From positions 26,804,522-26,868,521 of the forward strand of contig JARCOQ010000006.1 in NCBI GenBank assembly GCA_029207755.1: a DNA stretch of 64,000 bases, read 5' to 3'. The position numbers and the translations under genes are program-made. Positions 1-20,404 of the stretch are shown one piece after another. The notes beneath the pieces were generated by a model, which was not told the origin of the DNA, did no database searches, and was given only the letters and a program-made list of their open reading frames with translations. The first letter of the stretch is position 1. Each line of letters starts with the position of its first letter. The DNA comes from Chamaea fasciata (Eukaryota; Chordata; Aves; Passeriformes; Sylviidae).

Positions 1-2737
1 CAAAGACTGTGAAAAACATCCAAGCTTTTCAAATTCCAATAAAATTACATCTGTATTACAATACATAAATATAAATAAGAAATTGATAGGTACTATTAAT
101 TGGTTTATTCAAACAAGAGGACAGTTTAAAGTCATTTGACTAGCATGAGATAAAAACACATGCAGACTTGAGACCGTGATTCTTTATTTTCCTAGAGCCT
201 TAAATACTACCCACCATTCCTACAGTATAATCTGCGATAGTCATAGCTCCCAAACACACCATATTATTAATATAGAAATGTTAATGAAAATTAGACTGTA
301 AAATATTTCTGCAAACCTCAGAGCATGGAATAAAAAGAAATTAATTAAACAGCATCAGACAATTCACTATAGTAAGTTTTCTTCCTACTTGACAGGTGAA
401 AAAAAGCACTTGCACGTGCAGCTTAATTAATCACTGCTCTTGACATCTCAATGATTTACAGTGAGGAGCAGGTGAGGATATACAAAACCAGAAAGGAACA
501 CTTGATTTGAGTGTAGCATTTCCAGCACACTAGGATGACAAGCTTGTATATTCTATCAATGGTGTACAGAAAAACCCATACAGCAAATTATTTGTTAGCC
601 ACAACAAAAGCACAAATTAAGTGGAAGAGAGAATTGCTTATTAGGAAGATTTAATACTATCCAGCTTTTTTTTTTTTTTTCCTTAAAAAACCCAGCCCAA
701 TATTTGAGCAAAGAAAAAAACCCTGCCATTTAAGTACACTTTTCAGCATACCAATGATAAGAAAGTATGCTTTGTAACATATTTCATGAAAAAAGCACAT
801 AGTCTTCTGCAATCTACAGAATTTTGTGAAATAGAACTCTTGAACTGTCTAGATGCAATGTTTAATGAAATATTTCTGTAAAATAACTGATTCTTTAAAG
901 ATATTAATGTTTAACAATGTCTTTTGAAAAATCAAACTCCCAAAAAACCCAGCACAGAATACACTTTTACTAATGCTTATCACTCCTGACTCAGTAACAT
1001 AAAGTTTTTCCCTCTAACATGTAAGAAAAAAAAATCTTTAAAAAAAAAGCCTGACTATGAACTTTCCATGCAGAAACAAGCACAGTACTGAATGTATTAT
1101 CAACTGCAAAAAATTTCTGTTACATCCTTCCAATGTCTATCCAGTTAGCTCCAGATGGAATTATGATCTGGACAGGAAGGCTGTGCAGCAACAGGGCCCC
1201 TCTGGCAGTGCATGACCAGGAACATGCACACTGCACTAAACCACACCAGAAAAGGGGCCAAGGCCCCCTCAAGTTCTGCTGTAAATCAGTGAATGACTAG
1301 TAATATTAAACAAAAGAAACTTGCATGACTCCCAAAATGGTGCTAATTTGAGTACCTCCCTTTGTCTTTATTATGTGGGGAAACAACATGGATAGCAACA
1401 ACACCATCCTCCACTAACAATTGTATCCATAGTTGTTTGGGAAAAACCAAAGAATCACCCAATACGTGCATTTGATCTTTGACTTCTCATCTGAAAACAT
1501 ATGCATACATAGTGCACTATTAGTCCAATAAATGGCATGAGATTTTCAAATTCCTTCATACAAAACTTCACCACAATCAAGTATTATTGGTTTTGAGTAT
1601 CACCCTGAACAAATATACTTTAAGCTTAGATTTCAAAACACAAACAGACAACACTAGGCAGACATTTGTTAGCTTCTCACATGGCCAGAATTTGTATTAT
1701 ACACCACAGAAAAAAAAGTCAAAGGATCCTGCCAGAGGCCAGAACCATAATATCTCTGCTCACTCAAAGAGAGAAATGACAGAACCAGGAATTTCGTTTC
1801 ATTCTGACTACAAAACTTATACCCAAGTAATTTAGCTATCAGCACAAATGATGAAATAGAAGGTTAGAAGATCACTGAGTCACATATGTTCACTTTCAAC
1901 AGGCCAGAACATCCCCCAAGATAATTTTGAGGCCCATACTCGTACCACAAAAATGCCAAAGCTGTATTCAGAGCACATATAACTGAATGATGTACATCTG
2001 TGCTGAGAACGTCCTCATCTTTAACACTATACCTCAAGTGAACCAATATAAACTGCAAATAGGTAAGATTCCCATCTTGCTAAGGAATTCTCTATTTGTG
2101 AAGGGAAGAAGATCACAAAGGTGAAACCTGAGCTGATTTCAAATCCTGACATCCTGGACTACCTGCTTTAGTGCACAGTAGTTTGAAAAAGTGTCTGTTC
2201 TACTACACAGGTGAACGTAGAGATTTTGTATAATTTCTCTTATTGGTGGCTAGGATATTTTTTATTTTAGATCATTGTACAGGTGCTCATCCCAGAAGTC
2301 ACTTCAGCATCCACACAAGAAAGCAAGTCAAACCTATACTAAACAGAATGAAGAATATTTGGAAATAAATGCAGAGGTCTGGTGCTTTTTATATGATCTT
2401 GAAATAACTGCCTTGTCCAACAAGATTGCTATTGCTACATGTTGCCTTACTATATCGATTACTTTGTGCAGGAAGGGAGTGCAGGCGAAAGCACAGATCA
2501 AAGCTCCAGATCACACAGAAGGGAAATTCAATCAAAATAAATCTGGAGCAGGAGAACTGATGGCATCAAGTGTACTTCATGAAACTTCGCATTCTGGAAG
2601 ACAGCCCTGAGGATATCGTCTCACATGATCCATGAATTAACCTCATTTGTACGGGTCTCAACCCTGGGTTGGTACATCACAAAGAGATAAATTTAAAGCG
2701 TAGTGAATCAAATCACACCAATTACCTTCTGGGAAGG

Positions 2738-3299
2738 TCTCTTCCACCAAACTATTTGCTGATACAAGGAGAAGCTCAGTGTTTTTTGACACTACTGCAT
2801 GTAACACTTTTTAATATCTAAACTCAAGATGATTTCCTCGGTTACTCTGGTTGCCTTGATTGTCAAATTCCTGGAGTGTTTAAGAAAACAGTAAAGCCAT
2901 TAAACATACACTCCATGTATATTATCCAGGTATAAAATGGAGAGGATGTTGTATTATCACCAATGTAATAACTGACAGATACTGAACGAGTATTTTCCAA
3001 AGGCATTTTGGTTCACATTTCTCTTCCACCAAACTATTTGCTGATACAAGGAGAAGCTCAGTGTTTTTTGACACTACTGCATGTAACACTTTTTAATATC
3101 TAAACTCAAGATGATTTCCTCGGTTACTCTGGTTGCCTTGATTGTCAAATTCCTGGAGTGTTTAAGAAAACAGTAAAGCCATTAAACATACACTCCATGT
3201 ATATTATCCAGGTATAAAATGGAGAGGATGTTGTATTATCACCAATGTAATAACTGACAGATACTGAACGAGTATTTTCCAAAGGCATTTTGGTTCACA
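2738..3299. repeat. Tandem duplication, two 280-bp copies
   Basis: Positions 2738-3017 and 3020-3299 appear identical by eye, from TCTCTTCCACC to GGTTCACA, with a period of 282 bp (two extra T at the junction). There is no resemblance to CR1 or other repeats I know, so this looks like a segmental tandem duplication inside the intron. With no visible differences it is either recent, kept identical by gene conversion, or an assembly artefact. Confidence 0.95.
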
Positions 3300-6130
3300 G
3301 TAAAAACTCTAAGCAAAGAGAAACTATCAAAGGAAGTTCCTAGAAGCTGATAAAAGTCTTCTGTAAGTTTCCTCTCAAATACACAAAATCTAAAAGATTC
3401 AAGATGCTAACTGATGAATTAGCCACTGGATATTTTAGCTGTCCTTAGTTGAGCTAAGGCATCAACTAAGTGTTGCTAGCTACGTTCTATAAAGAGGTAA
3501 CAGTGACTAGAGGCAACCATTTGTGAAAATTTCATACTATGGAGATGTAGCAGAAACAGTCTTGACCTTGACAAAAATGACACACTTCCCTTAAGAAGGC
3601 CTTGAAATGTGGTGAAAAACACATTTCACAGGCAGACAGGTGTTGAACTGATCCATGAAGCATCACGACTACACTTCATGTTGCTCCTTGAACTTTTGAA
3701 TAAAGATTTTTTTAAGTCATTCGTTCTAGGATTAAATTCTAACTCTAATTCTATCATCATACGGAAACAAAACCCATGAAGTTCTGATCCTCCCAAGCAA
3801 ATTACTCAAATCTAGCCATGACAATCTAAAGCATCCACCTCCTGCTGAAGGACATACTCACAGAAAAGGCCACAGAAAATGAACATGTAAAGCGGAATTG
3901 ACCGTAACAGGGATGAAAATAGGATCAAATCTCCACCAAATAACACATCTGGTGTCATTCTCTGTGGGAAACTTTACATGAACGTAAAAATGAAAATTCC
4001 ACCTCCATCTCCTCTTTTAAGGTTACAGAGATGTTCATTTTGGTCCCTGTCATTTATTTCCAAAATAACCAGGAGTATGCTACAGAAAATAGTTCAAGGC
4101 CAGTGTAGGTTGAGAAGCTAAAGGATCTCTGGTTACATCTCTACTAAGAAATGAAACTGTGCCCAGAAACATTCCCATTCATTTCAAGCCAGCTGGCATG
4201 GAACAGCTGACATCTCTATCAGTAAGTTTTCATAACCTCCGAACCACTCATAGTGCCTGAAGCATTCTGATAATGCCTATGATTTGTTACACAATACAGA
4301 GCCAGAGGCTGCCAGGGACCTTTCCAAGAGTTCAAATTATAAAGCACCAATTCCTAGGAACACTCCCAGGTGTAGTTTATTAGTACATAAGAATCCTTTG
4401 ACTCTGGCTGTTAGGAGTGTCTAAGGGCAGCGGCCAAGACTGGGAGAGAAGCTACATGGCCATAAAGACTGAAAGGCAGCACCACTTGACAAAACTCCAC
4501 AGAAAACTGTAAAATCCATCACTTCACTAGGCTGCATGCTGAAGAGAAAGATCCCTCTCAAAGGGATAGCCTCTACAGCCCCTTGTACATCTGAGGGCTG
4601 AATCAGAAAAATACTGGTTGATCCTGTAGCCATTTTACCAAATTAGAAAAAATAAATCTGGCAACTTACTATTGTTCTAGATTCAGTAATTCATTCCAAA
4701 ATTCGGCAAAAAATTTTTTTATGAGCTACAAAGTTAGAAGTACCTGGTCACTTCACACTTTGTATGTGTTTGGTATGGTACAAGATTTATTAACTCCTTC
4801 ACTCTTCTCTCCTGTAGAACTGCCTCCCTCACCCTCACAACTGTTTTGTCAGCAGTAATGGTTCTTGAACTACTGTTTTCTTCATTAAATAACTTTCCTT
4901 ACATATAGTGCTTGAGTTACTGAGAATGCTACACTTCAGCAGAAAATAAAATTTTATTGTGATTTGTTTTCATAAAGTGGAAAACTGAATACTCTCCAGA
5001 CCTAGGGTACTTTGAGAAAAATCAAGAGAAGAGGCACAGAAGTGGGTCACTACTTCATGCTTGCCAGAACTTCATTCTGGTTTTCTGTTTTACAGTAACA
5101 GCCTAACAAGCTATTGTTCTGTCAAGAGCTTTCCACTTAGTTTAGTTTTATCATATAAATTTCAGGTAATTTTGCCTTCTAATTCCTTCCTCAACAGTGT
5201 TTGCATATGTTCTTTATTTGGGATTATCTTCAAGTTGCTAAAGACAGAATCCTAAAAATGTTCCTTTCTAAACTGATTTCCAAATCTGACAACTAACTAG
5301 ACTATTTATAGCATGCTCTTTTAAAATAGCTCCATGCAAATTTCACCCAACTCACACTTGTAGTTTCAGGAACATGTCAACCTGGACAGGAAGAGCAATA
5401 CAAAAAGCAACACTAAACCCAAACCATTGCATGATCCCTTTAAATACTTTAGCCATTACAACGTAAAAGAGGCTACAACATGGAAATGTTCATTTTACCT
5501 GGATTGTTTTTATTAATATTAAAATGTTCAGCGACATAATTCTAATTAGAAATGCAGTTAAATTTTAAACAGCATTTAGAATATTCACTAAGCATCCCAG
5601 AGATACACTATATTTAGGATTTATATAAAAACAAGAAAAAAACAAAATCACAAATTTAACTTCAGAATACATATTTTTGAAGTACTAAAGGGTTTGCATT
5701 TGATCAATAAAGAAACAAACTAGCTTTCTGTGATCTACTTTTATCTGTAAGTATTCTTCATGACAATCTTATTGCCCAGTCCTCCACCAAGCAAATCAGC
5801 AAATTAAAAGACATGGTAAAACAAGCTGCCCCCACACCCTACTGTGCACCAACTCCCTACTATACCCTTTAGGAAAGCACATGAAAACCTGGTAAGCTTT
5901 GGAGGTTGCTGTGAAGGAAATGAAATCTGATTGCAAATACAGAAAAAAATTAACCACATAGGTATACACATCATGACTTCACATTTATTTGTTCTACAAG
6001 CCTAGCTACTGGAGTATATGGATGGTGCACTGACTCTTCTGACCAAAATTAGAGTGAACAATACCGAAACCAAAATATACCAGGCCTGAATCTTAGGATT
6101 TTTTCAAAGTTTCATTTCATAGTTAATACT

Positions 6131-6196
6131 TAAAAAAAAACAAAACAAAAAACAAACAAACAAACAAAAAAAAAAAAAAAACAAAAACAAAACAAC
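6131..6196. repeat. A-rich low-complexity tract with CAAA/CAAAA units
   Basis: A run of A interrupted by single C bases, including consecutive CAAA units and a run of about 16 A. No retrotransposon body was recognised next to it, so it is simply called as low complexity. Confidence 0.8.
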
Positions 6197-8687
6197 ACCA
6201 AACCTCTGAATACATTTGAAAACAATGGTCAAGAATACATATTTGATACATACAAGTTCTACTTCAAAAAAAGTTGTACTAAGTTGACTAGATCCAACAC
6301 AGACATCGTATGCGCTCTGGTTAGGATAACCATAATAAATACATTACAATTTTAAAGATTCTTCCAAACTGAACTACAGTTGAAACTGTCATAACAGATA
6401 CTCCAAAAATAAGGCACCTTTTGTCTCAAGTAATTGTTTTGCGGAATTCCTCAGAAAAGCATTATGCTATTAAGAGTACCTCCAGTGCAAAGTCCCTGGC
6501 AGATGGGCATAGGAGAAAAATATACATTTTCTTCTGTTATGAAAATAAATGTAATATATTCATAAAATCAGTTGATAAACTGACCTAATGTATTTTAATA
6601 CCAGTATCATCCACTGACAAACAAGACTATCGAATTTAAGAAAATTCTTTCCAGCTCCTCCACCATATATTTAATTTATACTTTGGATGTTGTAATTAGC
6701 TATGTTTATACAGCACTCTGAAGATGTGAAGTGCTATGAAAGTGACAACTAATGATGAAGCTTAAGCAGCATTCATCAGCTTTGTGTAAATTCACAAACA
6801 AACAAACCGCTCTTGAAAGTATTAGTACAGATCACACTGTTAAATACCTAATTCTATTCATTTTAAGAGATTGCCCATGAAGCATTTGAAACATGCAATT
6901 TACTAGTACAATACCAGCTTTTAAGAAATCTAGCAGTACTGCAATTCTATCATAGCTTTCATTGTTACTGTTTCTGTTGAAATTATATATTCTATTTACC
7001 CATCAGGAACTACAGCATTTAGTTAATACTCAAAATGAGTGCTAATTCATTTGAAAAAGTGGTTTCAAATGGGCACCTTAGCCTGCAGTGCTTTTTGAAT
7101 TATAATTCACTATGCCATTATTTTTATTTAAAGAACAACAATTTAAAGACTTAATGTTCATTTGTGCAACCTGGAATTTGTCCCAGAAAAGATGGTGCAT
7201 TCTATGAGTAAAACTGCTTAAGATCATTTATGATCTAGATCTGCAAATGAGGGACTGTACTTCCGGCAACTTTCTTGCAGCTTTTATTCATGAAAATCAA
7301 ATCAAGATCACATAAAAGGAGAGAAGCAATGAGATACTGAATCAAATAAAACACTTATTTTACTGCAGAAGAGAAGCAGGCTTTTTCCAAATATCTCAGT
7401 GCAAATGAAGAAAGGAAACAACACTATACAAAGACTCCAAAATCAGCACCGAAAAGAAAAATTCAGTGAAGGGAAAGCATTCACTGCATGGAAATACATT
7501 AAAATTGTAACTAACAACTGAACTTACAGACATCTGTGGCTTAATAAATTCCTAGTTTGAAGCACCTGCTGATTTAAGGAGACAAGCCATTACCTTATTT
7601 TTCACTCCACAAAAAGAATCACGTATTCCCATTATACACAAACTTTCAATAATTGTAATTTCAGAAATTGTACTTACATTTGTGGTATCTTTCCCATATT
7701 AGAATTTAGAAAGTCAATGAAAGGTAAAAATGAATGTAAAAATACAGCATTCAGAGAACCACTAAGAAAATTATTCTAACTCTGATGCTGCAATTGACAT
7801 TTTGTCTACATGAATCATCAAAAAAAAAAATTTAAATAAATCTTTCTCTGAAAAAAAGCCACAAACTACACCAGCAATTGAAGACCAGGATAGATTGATT
7901 CAGACTCATTAAAACAGACATTTCTTCATTGGTCATTCTGAGAAAAATTCCTCTTCCATATTAAAAGTAAGCAATTCTATAGTTTTAACTGTTGTTACAT
8001 TTAATAAAATCCTTGAGAAACCCTCCCACTTCTTAGCACACTGTATATGTAATTCAACAAAACAAATTTGTCTTTTATTTCAGTAGAAAAGGGAAAATGT
8101 GAAGACCTGTATATTTTTGTTGTGCAATTAAAACATGATCTGCACAAATTTCAGGATGGGAACATTCCCACCATGCCTTCAGAAATTAAACTCTCTAATT
8201 GTAAAGTCTTGGGAGTCTTTTTTGATCACTGCAGCAAAGGATGTAACACAAGTCAGTTCCCAGTAACTGTCCTTTCACCAGGAATCAGTCAGAACAGGGC
8301 TGAGCTAGCAAAGCTCTTTGGGCAACACTTCTCAGACAAGTGCAGGTAATGTAAAAGAAGCAACCTATTAATTATTGATCATTTGTTATAGTTGTCTTAC
8401 AGTATGAGTACAAGTGGGAAATAATTCTTTGTATCTAAAAATTAAAGGGAAAAAAACAACCATACATCATCATGGACCTCAGTTTCCTCAAGAATCCTGG
8501 CTGTTGTGACTATACTTATGGCTGACTCCAGCCAGGGAAAGAACAGCTAAAGAAGTCAAAGCATGGAAGATAATTTGGTCAACACAACCCTCTTCCAAGA
8601 CACAGGTAAAGTCAGGCACAAGCAGTTTAAGAATTCAAATGTGAGCAGTTCACATCGAATACATTAGTCTTATGTATCAGCAAATTA

Positions 8688-8691
<4 letters not shown>

Positions 8692-8719
<28 letters not shown>

Positions 8720-8725
8720 GGGGGG
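8692..8725. repeat. T28 homopolymer followed by a G run
   Basis: Twenty-eight T (8692-8719) are directly followed by G residues. Read on the minus strand this is a C-run then poly(A), but no retrocopy body was recognised on the adjacent side. Confidence 0.85.
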
Positions 8726-11515
8726 AGAATATGAAGTTGTTTCTTGTCACAGTTCTACTGGAATCTACTGAGCAAATAACAGACAGGAACCTAGATGAAC
8801 CAGGTATTACTTATAACTGCTGCTTTTGCTGAGCAGCTCCAGGTAATTCACAATGCACTCTTACTATCTACACTACTAGGAAAGTACATATTGTTAGTTT
8901 CCTGCACTTGTCACAGCACTTTGACGTAAACTGATGGAAAGTCCCAAGATTTTTCTTTTATGCAGAAGCTTGTGGATGCAATTCAGTACTGAGATCTCAC
9001 AGGGTTCAAACCCTGTAATTCCAGGTAACAGGGATTTAAGGGATTTATATCACTTTATATTTTTCTGCTCTGAGTCTACCAAGATGAAGTTAAATCCACC
9101 CATACCTATACAAGTAACTGAAGTGGCAGCAACTTTTCACCATTTTTCTGTAAGTGAAAGTAGGAGTCCTGACTAGAATAACTAAAAATTCTTCTGCTTG
9201 CCTACACTAGAATTTCCAAACATGTCCTTGAAAAATATTCCACAGCTTTCCCCCTTAACTCCTCTACCAAAGAAAAATATTCTTTCCCACCCATTTCCAA
9301 GATTAAGAGTACTATGGGAAAGCAGTCTCTTCCCTTTCACTTTGTCTTTAAGACTACAAGTTCATTAATTCTCCTTATATACTCTCCAGATGCCCAACAG
9401 ACACTAAGTTCTGAGTTTTCTGTCTGAGAAACAACACTGTAAGTACATGTTCATTTGGCGAGCTGCAGACTCACCAAGTCGCAAGTGATGCTGATCTGAA
9501 ATCTCCAGATTGATTTAAATTACCTTTACTCTGAAAGAATAATCAAACCGTCATCAGTGTCTAGTGCCACTGTGCCATCTACAGTGGTACCAGATAATTT
9601 GTTTGGGCAGCTGAGTCCTAAGTTGCACTAATGCTGGACATCCAAGTGCAGAAAAAGATGCAAAGGTCCATAAATGTCTTCTGGTACCAACTTTAACAGG
9701 AAAAATCCAACATTTACTGATAGTCTGGGCCATACTCCAGGAGGAGTTACACAAGTTCAGTCACAAATCTGTGTCCATGCTCCTGCTGCTCATACCCTTT
9801 CCAGGACTGTCCTCTCCTTATGCATTCTATGCAACAATGACACCACTATCCTCTTTCCAGCCTCCTCTGAACAAAGTATCCATGGCTGGGGGGTTTTTTT
9901 CCCAGATTTATCCTTTTGGAAGGAGCTTTTTACCTTTTTACCTTATCCCACACAACATCCCTACCTGTTGCTTCACCAGGTTCCCACAAAGAATCTCTCT
10001 CCAGAGCTTCAAACTGTTTTCTGACCCCAGATGCTAGAAGCCCTTGTATTTTTTCTGACACTGTTTAACAATGTATAAAGAGTTGATCAGAGGACCCTGT
10101 TGAGAAGATGAGAGCTTGTGACATCAGCCCCGATCAAGTTACATCCTGTTATTTCTTCCCCACACATTGTGTGAGAAAAATGGTTCACACTTCGTAACAC
10201 CAGAAGCATTCTCATGTAGAAGCTCAACATGACAGTAGCAATGGAAGATTCCCTTGTGTTTGTTACCTACAGTGCTAGGCCTTGAATGGTAAAGGACTTC
10301 CCTGCAAACTAATTAAGTCACCTGCTTATCTGTTGAAGCAATCACCAGATTCTAATTTCTTCTAGCAGATTTTGGGCTATGGATATACAATCATGCTACA
10401 GGATACTTACTAGTTTGCAACAGCTGGAAGATAAAAAACTTAGGGATTGATATAATTCACACTGACAGCAATATTTTTGTTTTGGGTACTTTCTCCACAG
10501 ACTCCAACTTTACCAGGAGGCTTTTCTCCTTTATTTTGTATACAATTAAAACTAGCCTTTAGTAAACTCTTAAAGGGACTAAGCACTAAGATTTTAACAC
10601 AGACAGTTAGATGATACAAAAATGCTAACAGGTTGTGTTATAATCAATGTTCGTCTCATAAATGTTTTTTTAGAATGCCTTTACTTATTAACGTTAAAAA
10701 TTATGACTTTGATAAAGAAAATTATGACAACGTTCAGTGTACTGAATTGTAAAAAAGCTGTAGCATTAAGAGGTATAACACAAGAAAGAATGTATACAAG
10801 GCATGACATGAAATGGAAAGAAGAACAGTACTAAAAAGTGAGGAGATGATGGGGTGGTACACAGACTTCCTGTAAAGTAGTGAGATTGAACTAGCCCAAG
10901 ACAATTTTTATACACACAGAAGAGGTGGGAGGGTAGTCTAATTAACTGCACTGAGAAAAAAGGAAGCGAAAACCAGGCATGTGTAATGAGCTTCTGATGT
11001 GAACAATGCACTAAGTGCCATGTGTACATAGACAAAAGGCTATTTTCAAGTTCTTCATGTTAAAAAAAGCATCTTACTCATCTACAGCTTGGAAGAGAAA
11101 CTCAGAAAGAAAAATTATTTTTAAAAACTGCCTTTCTAACAAAAAGCATGTGGCTCCTTGGGGCCACAGTATAATCAGAAGCTACTCAAAAACAAGCTCC
11201 CACTCATTCACTGCCAAATTCTGATAATCTCAAACAGTGCATCACAGAAAAGATGCAACTATTAAAGAGTATGTTGAAAGTTGGTTCAATAACAATAATT
11301 GCTTTACAATAGATGGCTCTAAGAGGCATTCAGCTCGACTACTTCTCATTGAGTTATAAGCTCAAAGTCCTGACTGGGGTAACTTTAACCAGTACAGCAG
11401 ACAACTGATCCCAAAATATACAAAATAGAAGTGATTTAAGTAAGTTCTAGCAACAGTTTTTAATGGTGAAGGAGAAAAGGAACACCAAAATGAGAACAAA
11501 ACCAGTACAGTTCTA

Positions 11516-18868
<7,353 letters not shown>

Positions 18869-18965
18869 GGCCGGGCCGGGGTGTCCGATGAGCCAGAGGA
18901 GCGGGCGCGACGCGACGGGAGCCAGCCAGGGAGGCAGACGGGAGGGGGCCGGCGGGGGCGCCCCG

Positions 18966-18995
18966 GTGCCGTGCCGTGCCGTGCCGTGCCGTGCC
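18966..18995. repeat. GTGCC pentanucleotide repeat (6 perfect units)
   Basis: Six perfect GTGCC units, with degenerate GGGCC/GTGCC units continuing to about 19012. It lies about 100 bp upstream of the CHIC2 start codon, hence probably in the 5' untranslated region or core promoter. On the transcribed sense strand it reads GGCAC. Confidence 0.9.
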
Positions 18996-19289
18996 GGGCC
19001 GGGCCGTGCCGGGCGGCAGCGGGGCCGCGGCAGCGGCACAAACGGCGGCTCCGGGCGGGGAAGCGCCCGTCACCCTCCGCGGGGGGAGGGGGCGAGGGGC
19101 GGGGCAGGAACAACAACAACAACATCCGGCCCGGCCCGGCCCCGCCCCGCCCGCAGCCGCGCGCGCCGGGGCGGGCCGTGGCGCGTGGGGTCCGCGAGCG
19201 CGGCGCTCCGAGGGGCCGGGTCAGGCTGGGAGCGGCCACAGCCGTCATCGGTCCAAGCCCCTGCTCCGGCAGGGTCTTCCTAGAGTGCC

Positions 19290-19760
19290 CAGACGGTCCC
19301 TGAATATCTCCTGTGAGGAAGACTCCACAGCCTCTCTGGACAATCTGTTCTGGAGTGTGGTCACCTGCACAGTAAAGGAGTTCTTCCTCACACCGCGGTG
19401 GAACTTCCTGTGCATCAGTTTCTGCCCGTTGTCCATTTTCCTATTGCCTGAGAAGAACCTGGCTCCATCCTCTGACATCCTCCCTGCGGCTTCTGAAATT
19501 GATTAGGTCCCCTCTCAGGCATCCCTTCTCAATGTTGAACAGGCCCAGCTCCCTCAACCTTTCCTCGGAAGAGCGATGCTCCAATCCCTTGCGCATCTTT
19601 GTTGCCCTCAACTAGACCCACCCCGGGAGCTAGGTATCTGTTTAGTCCTGGGGAGCCCAGAGCTGGACACAGCACTCCTGATGTGTCCTCACCAGGGATG
19701 AGTAGAGGGGCAGGATCGCCTGCTGGCAATGCCCTTCCCTATGCAGCCTAGGAGAAGTCC
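19290..19760 (-). mobile_element. CR1 LINE fragment, minus orientation
   Basis: The plus strand matches the antisense of the CR1 3' region. Visible blocks are a GACGGTCCCTGAATAT block (about 19293), CAGCCTCTCTGGACAATCTG (about 19329), the GGAACTTCCTGTGCATCAG block (about 19401), GAGAAGAACCTGGCTCCATC (about 19450), the AACAGGCCCAGCTCCCTCAA block and the GAGTAGAGGGGCAGGATCGC block (about 19701). It abuts the CHIC2 promoter island on its upstream side and is bounded on the other side by the G25 run. Confidence 0.85.
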
Positions 19761-19762
19761 AC

Positions 19763-19787
19763 GGGGGGGGGGGGGGGGGGGGGGGGG
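19763..19787. repeat. G25 homopolymer
   Basis: Twenty-five consecutive G at the end of the CR1 fragment. The run is a strong candidate for G-quadruplex formation and for sequencing error in length. Confidence 0.9.
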
Positions 19788-20369
19788 CACGGTTTGGACA
19801 CCTGCTGTGTGAGCTGAGGGGTTGCCCACTGGTCCCTCTGGCTTAGTGCAGGGAGATTTGGGGAAACTACCCCTGGCCGAGGCTGAGCTGCTCACATGAA
19901 GGCTGAAACCAGGTGTCTGCATGTCCCTTGGTGCTGTCAGTTCCTGGATCTGCCATTTCTATTGGTGCTTTGAATCCTCCATGGAAAGCATCATACCAAG
20001 GCTACTGTTTGCAGAGCAGATGAACAATGAATTTGCAGAAGAACAGCCCCTTTAAGACTACATTGATGAATGCTGAGCAGAAAACCCTAAAAATGGCAGG
20101 TATTCTTCTTCTCTCTTGGCAGTTTTGGTATTTGTCACAACTAAAAACAAAGACTGGAAAATGCCAGTGTGAGCATAATGGTCTTAGCAACAGGTAGGCC
20201 ATCAGCTGTTGGAACAATGATGGAAGGCAGTGTGACATGGGATATACCAGTAGTTGGATGACATTTTAAAAAGGGGGAGCAGACTTTTTTATTTGACAGA
20301 GTGGACTGGTGGATTATTACTTGCAACAGTATCTAATATATAATGTCAAAGGGTCCAGGCTGAAACTGG

Positions 20370-20395
20370 AAAAAAAAAAAAAAAAAAAAAAAAAA
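20370..20395. repeat. A26 homopolymer
   Basis: A run of 26 A just before the next CR1 copy. Because that CR1 points the other way, the run is not its own tail. No source element was recognised to its left. Confidence 0.85.
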
Positions 20396-20404
20396 GGTTG
20401 TCTA

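Noticed and set aside
8068..8349. 93-codon open frame in CHIC2 intron 3
   Set aside because: No family resemblance, no splice or promoter context; consistent with chance.
1..11500. CHIC2 exons 4 onward
   Set aside because: I searched the minus strand for the expected downstream peptides and splice sites and saw none; they should lie left of the window.
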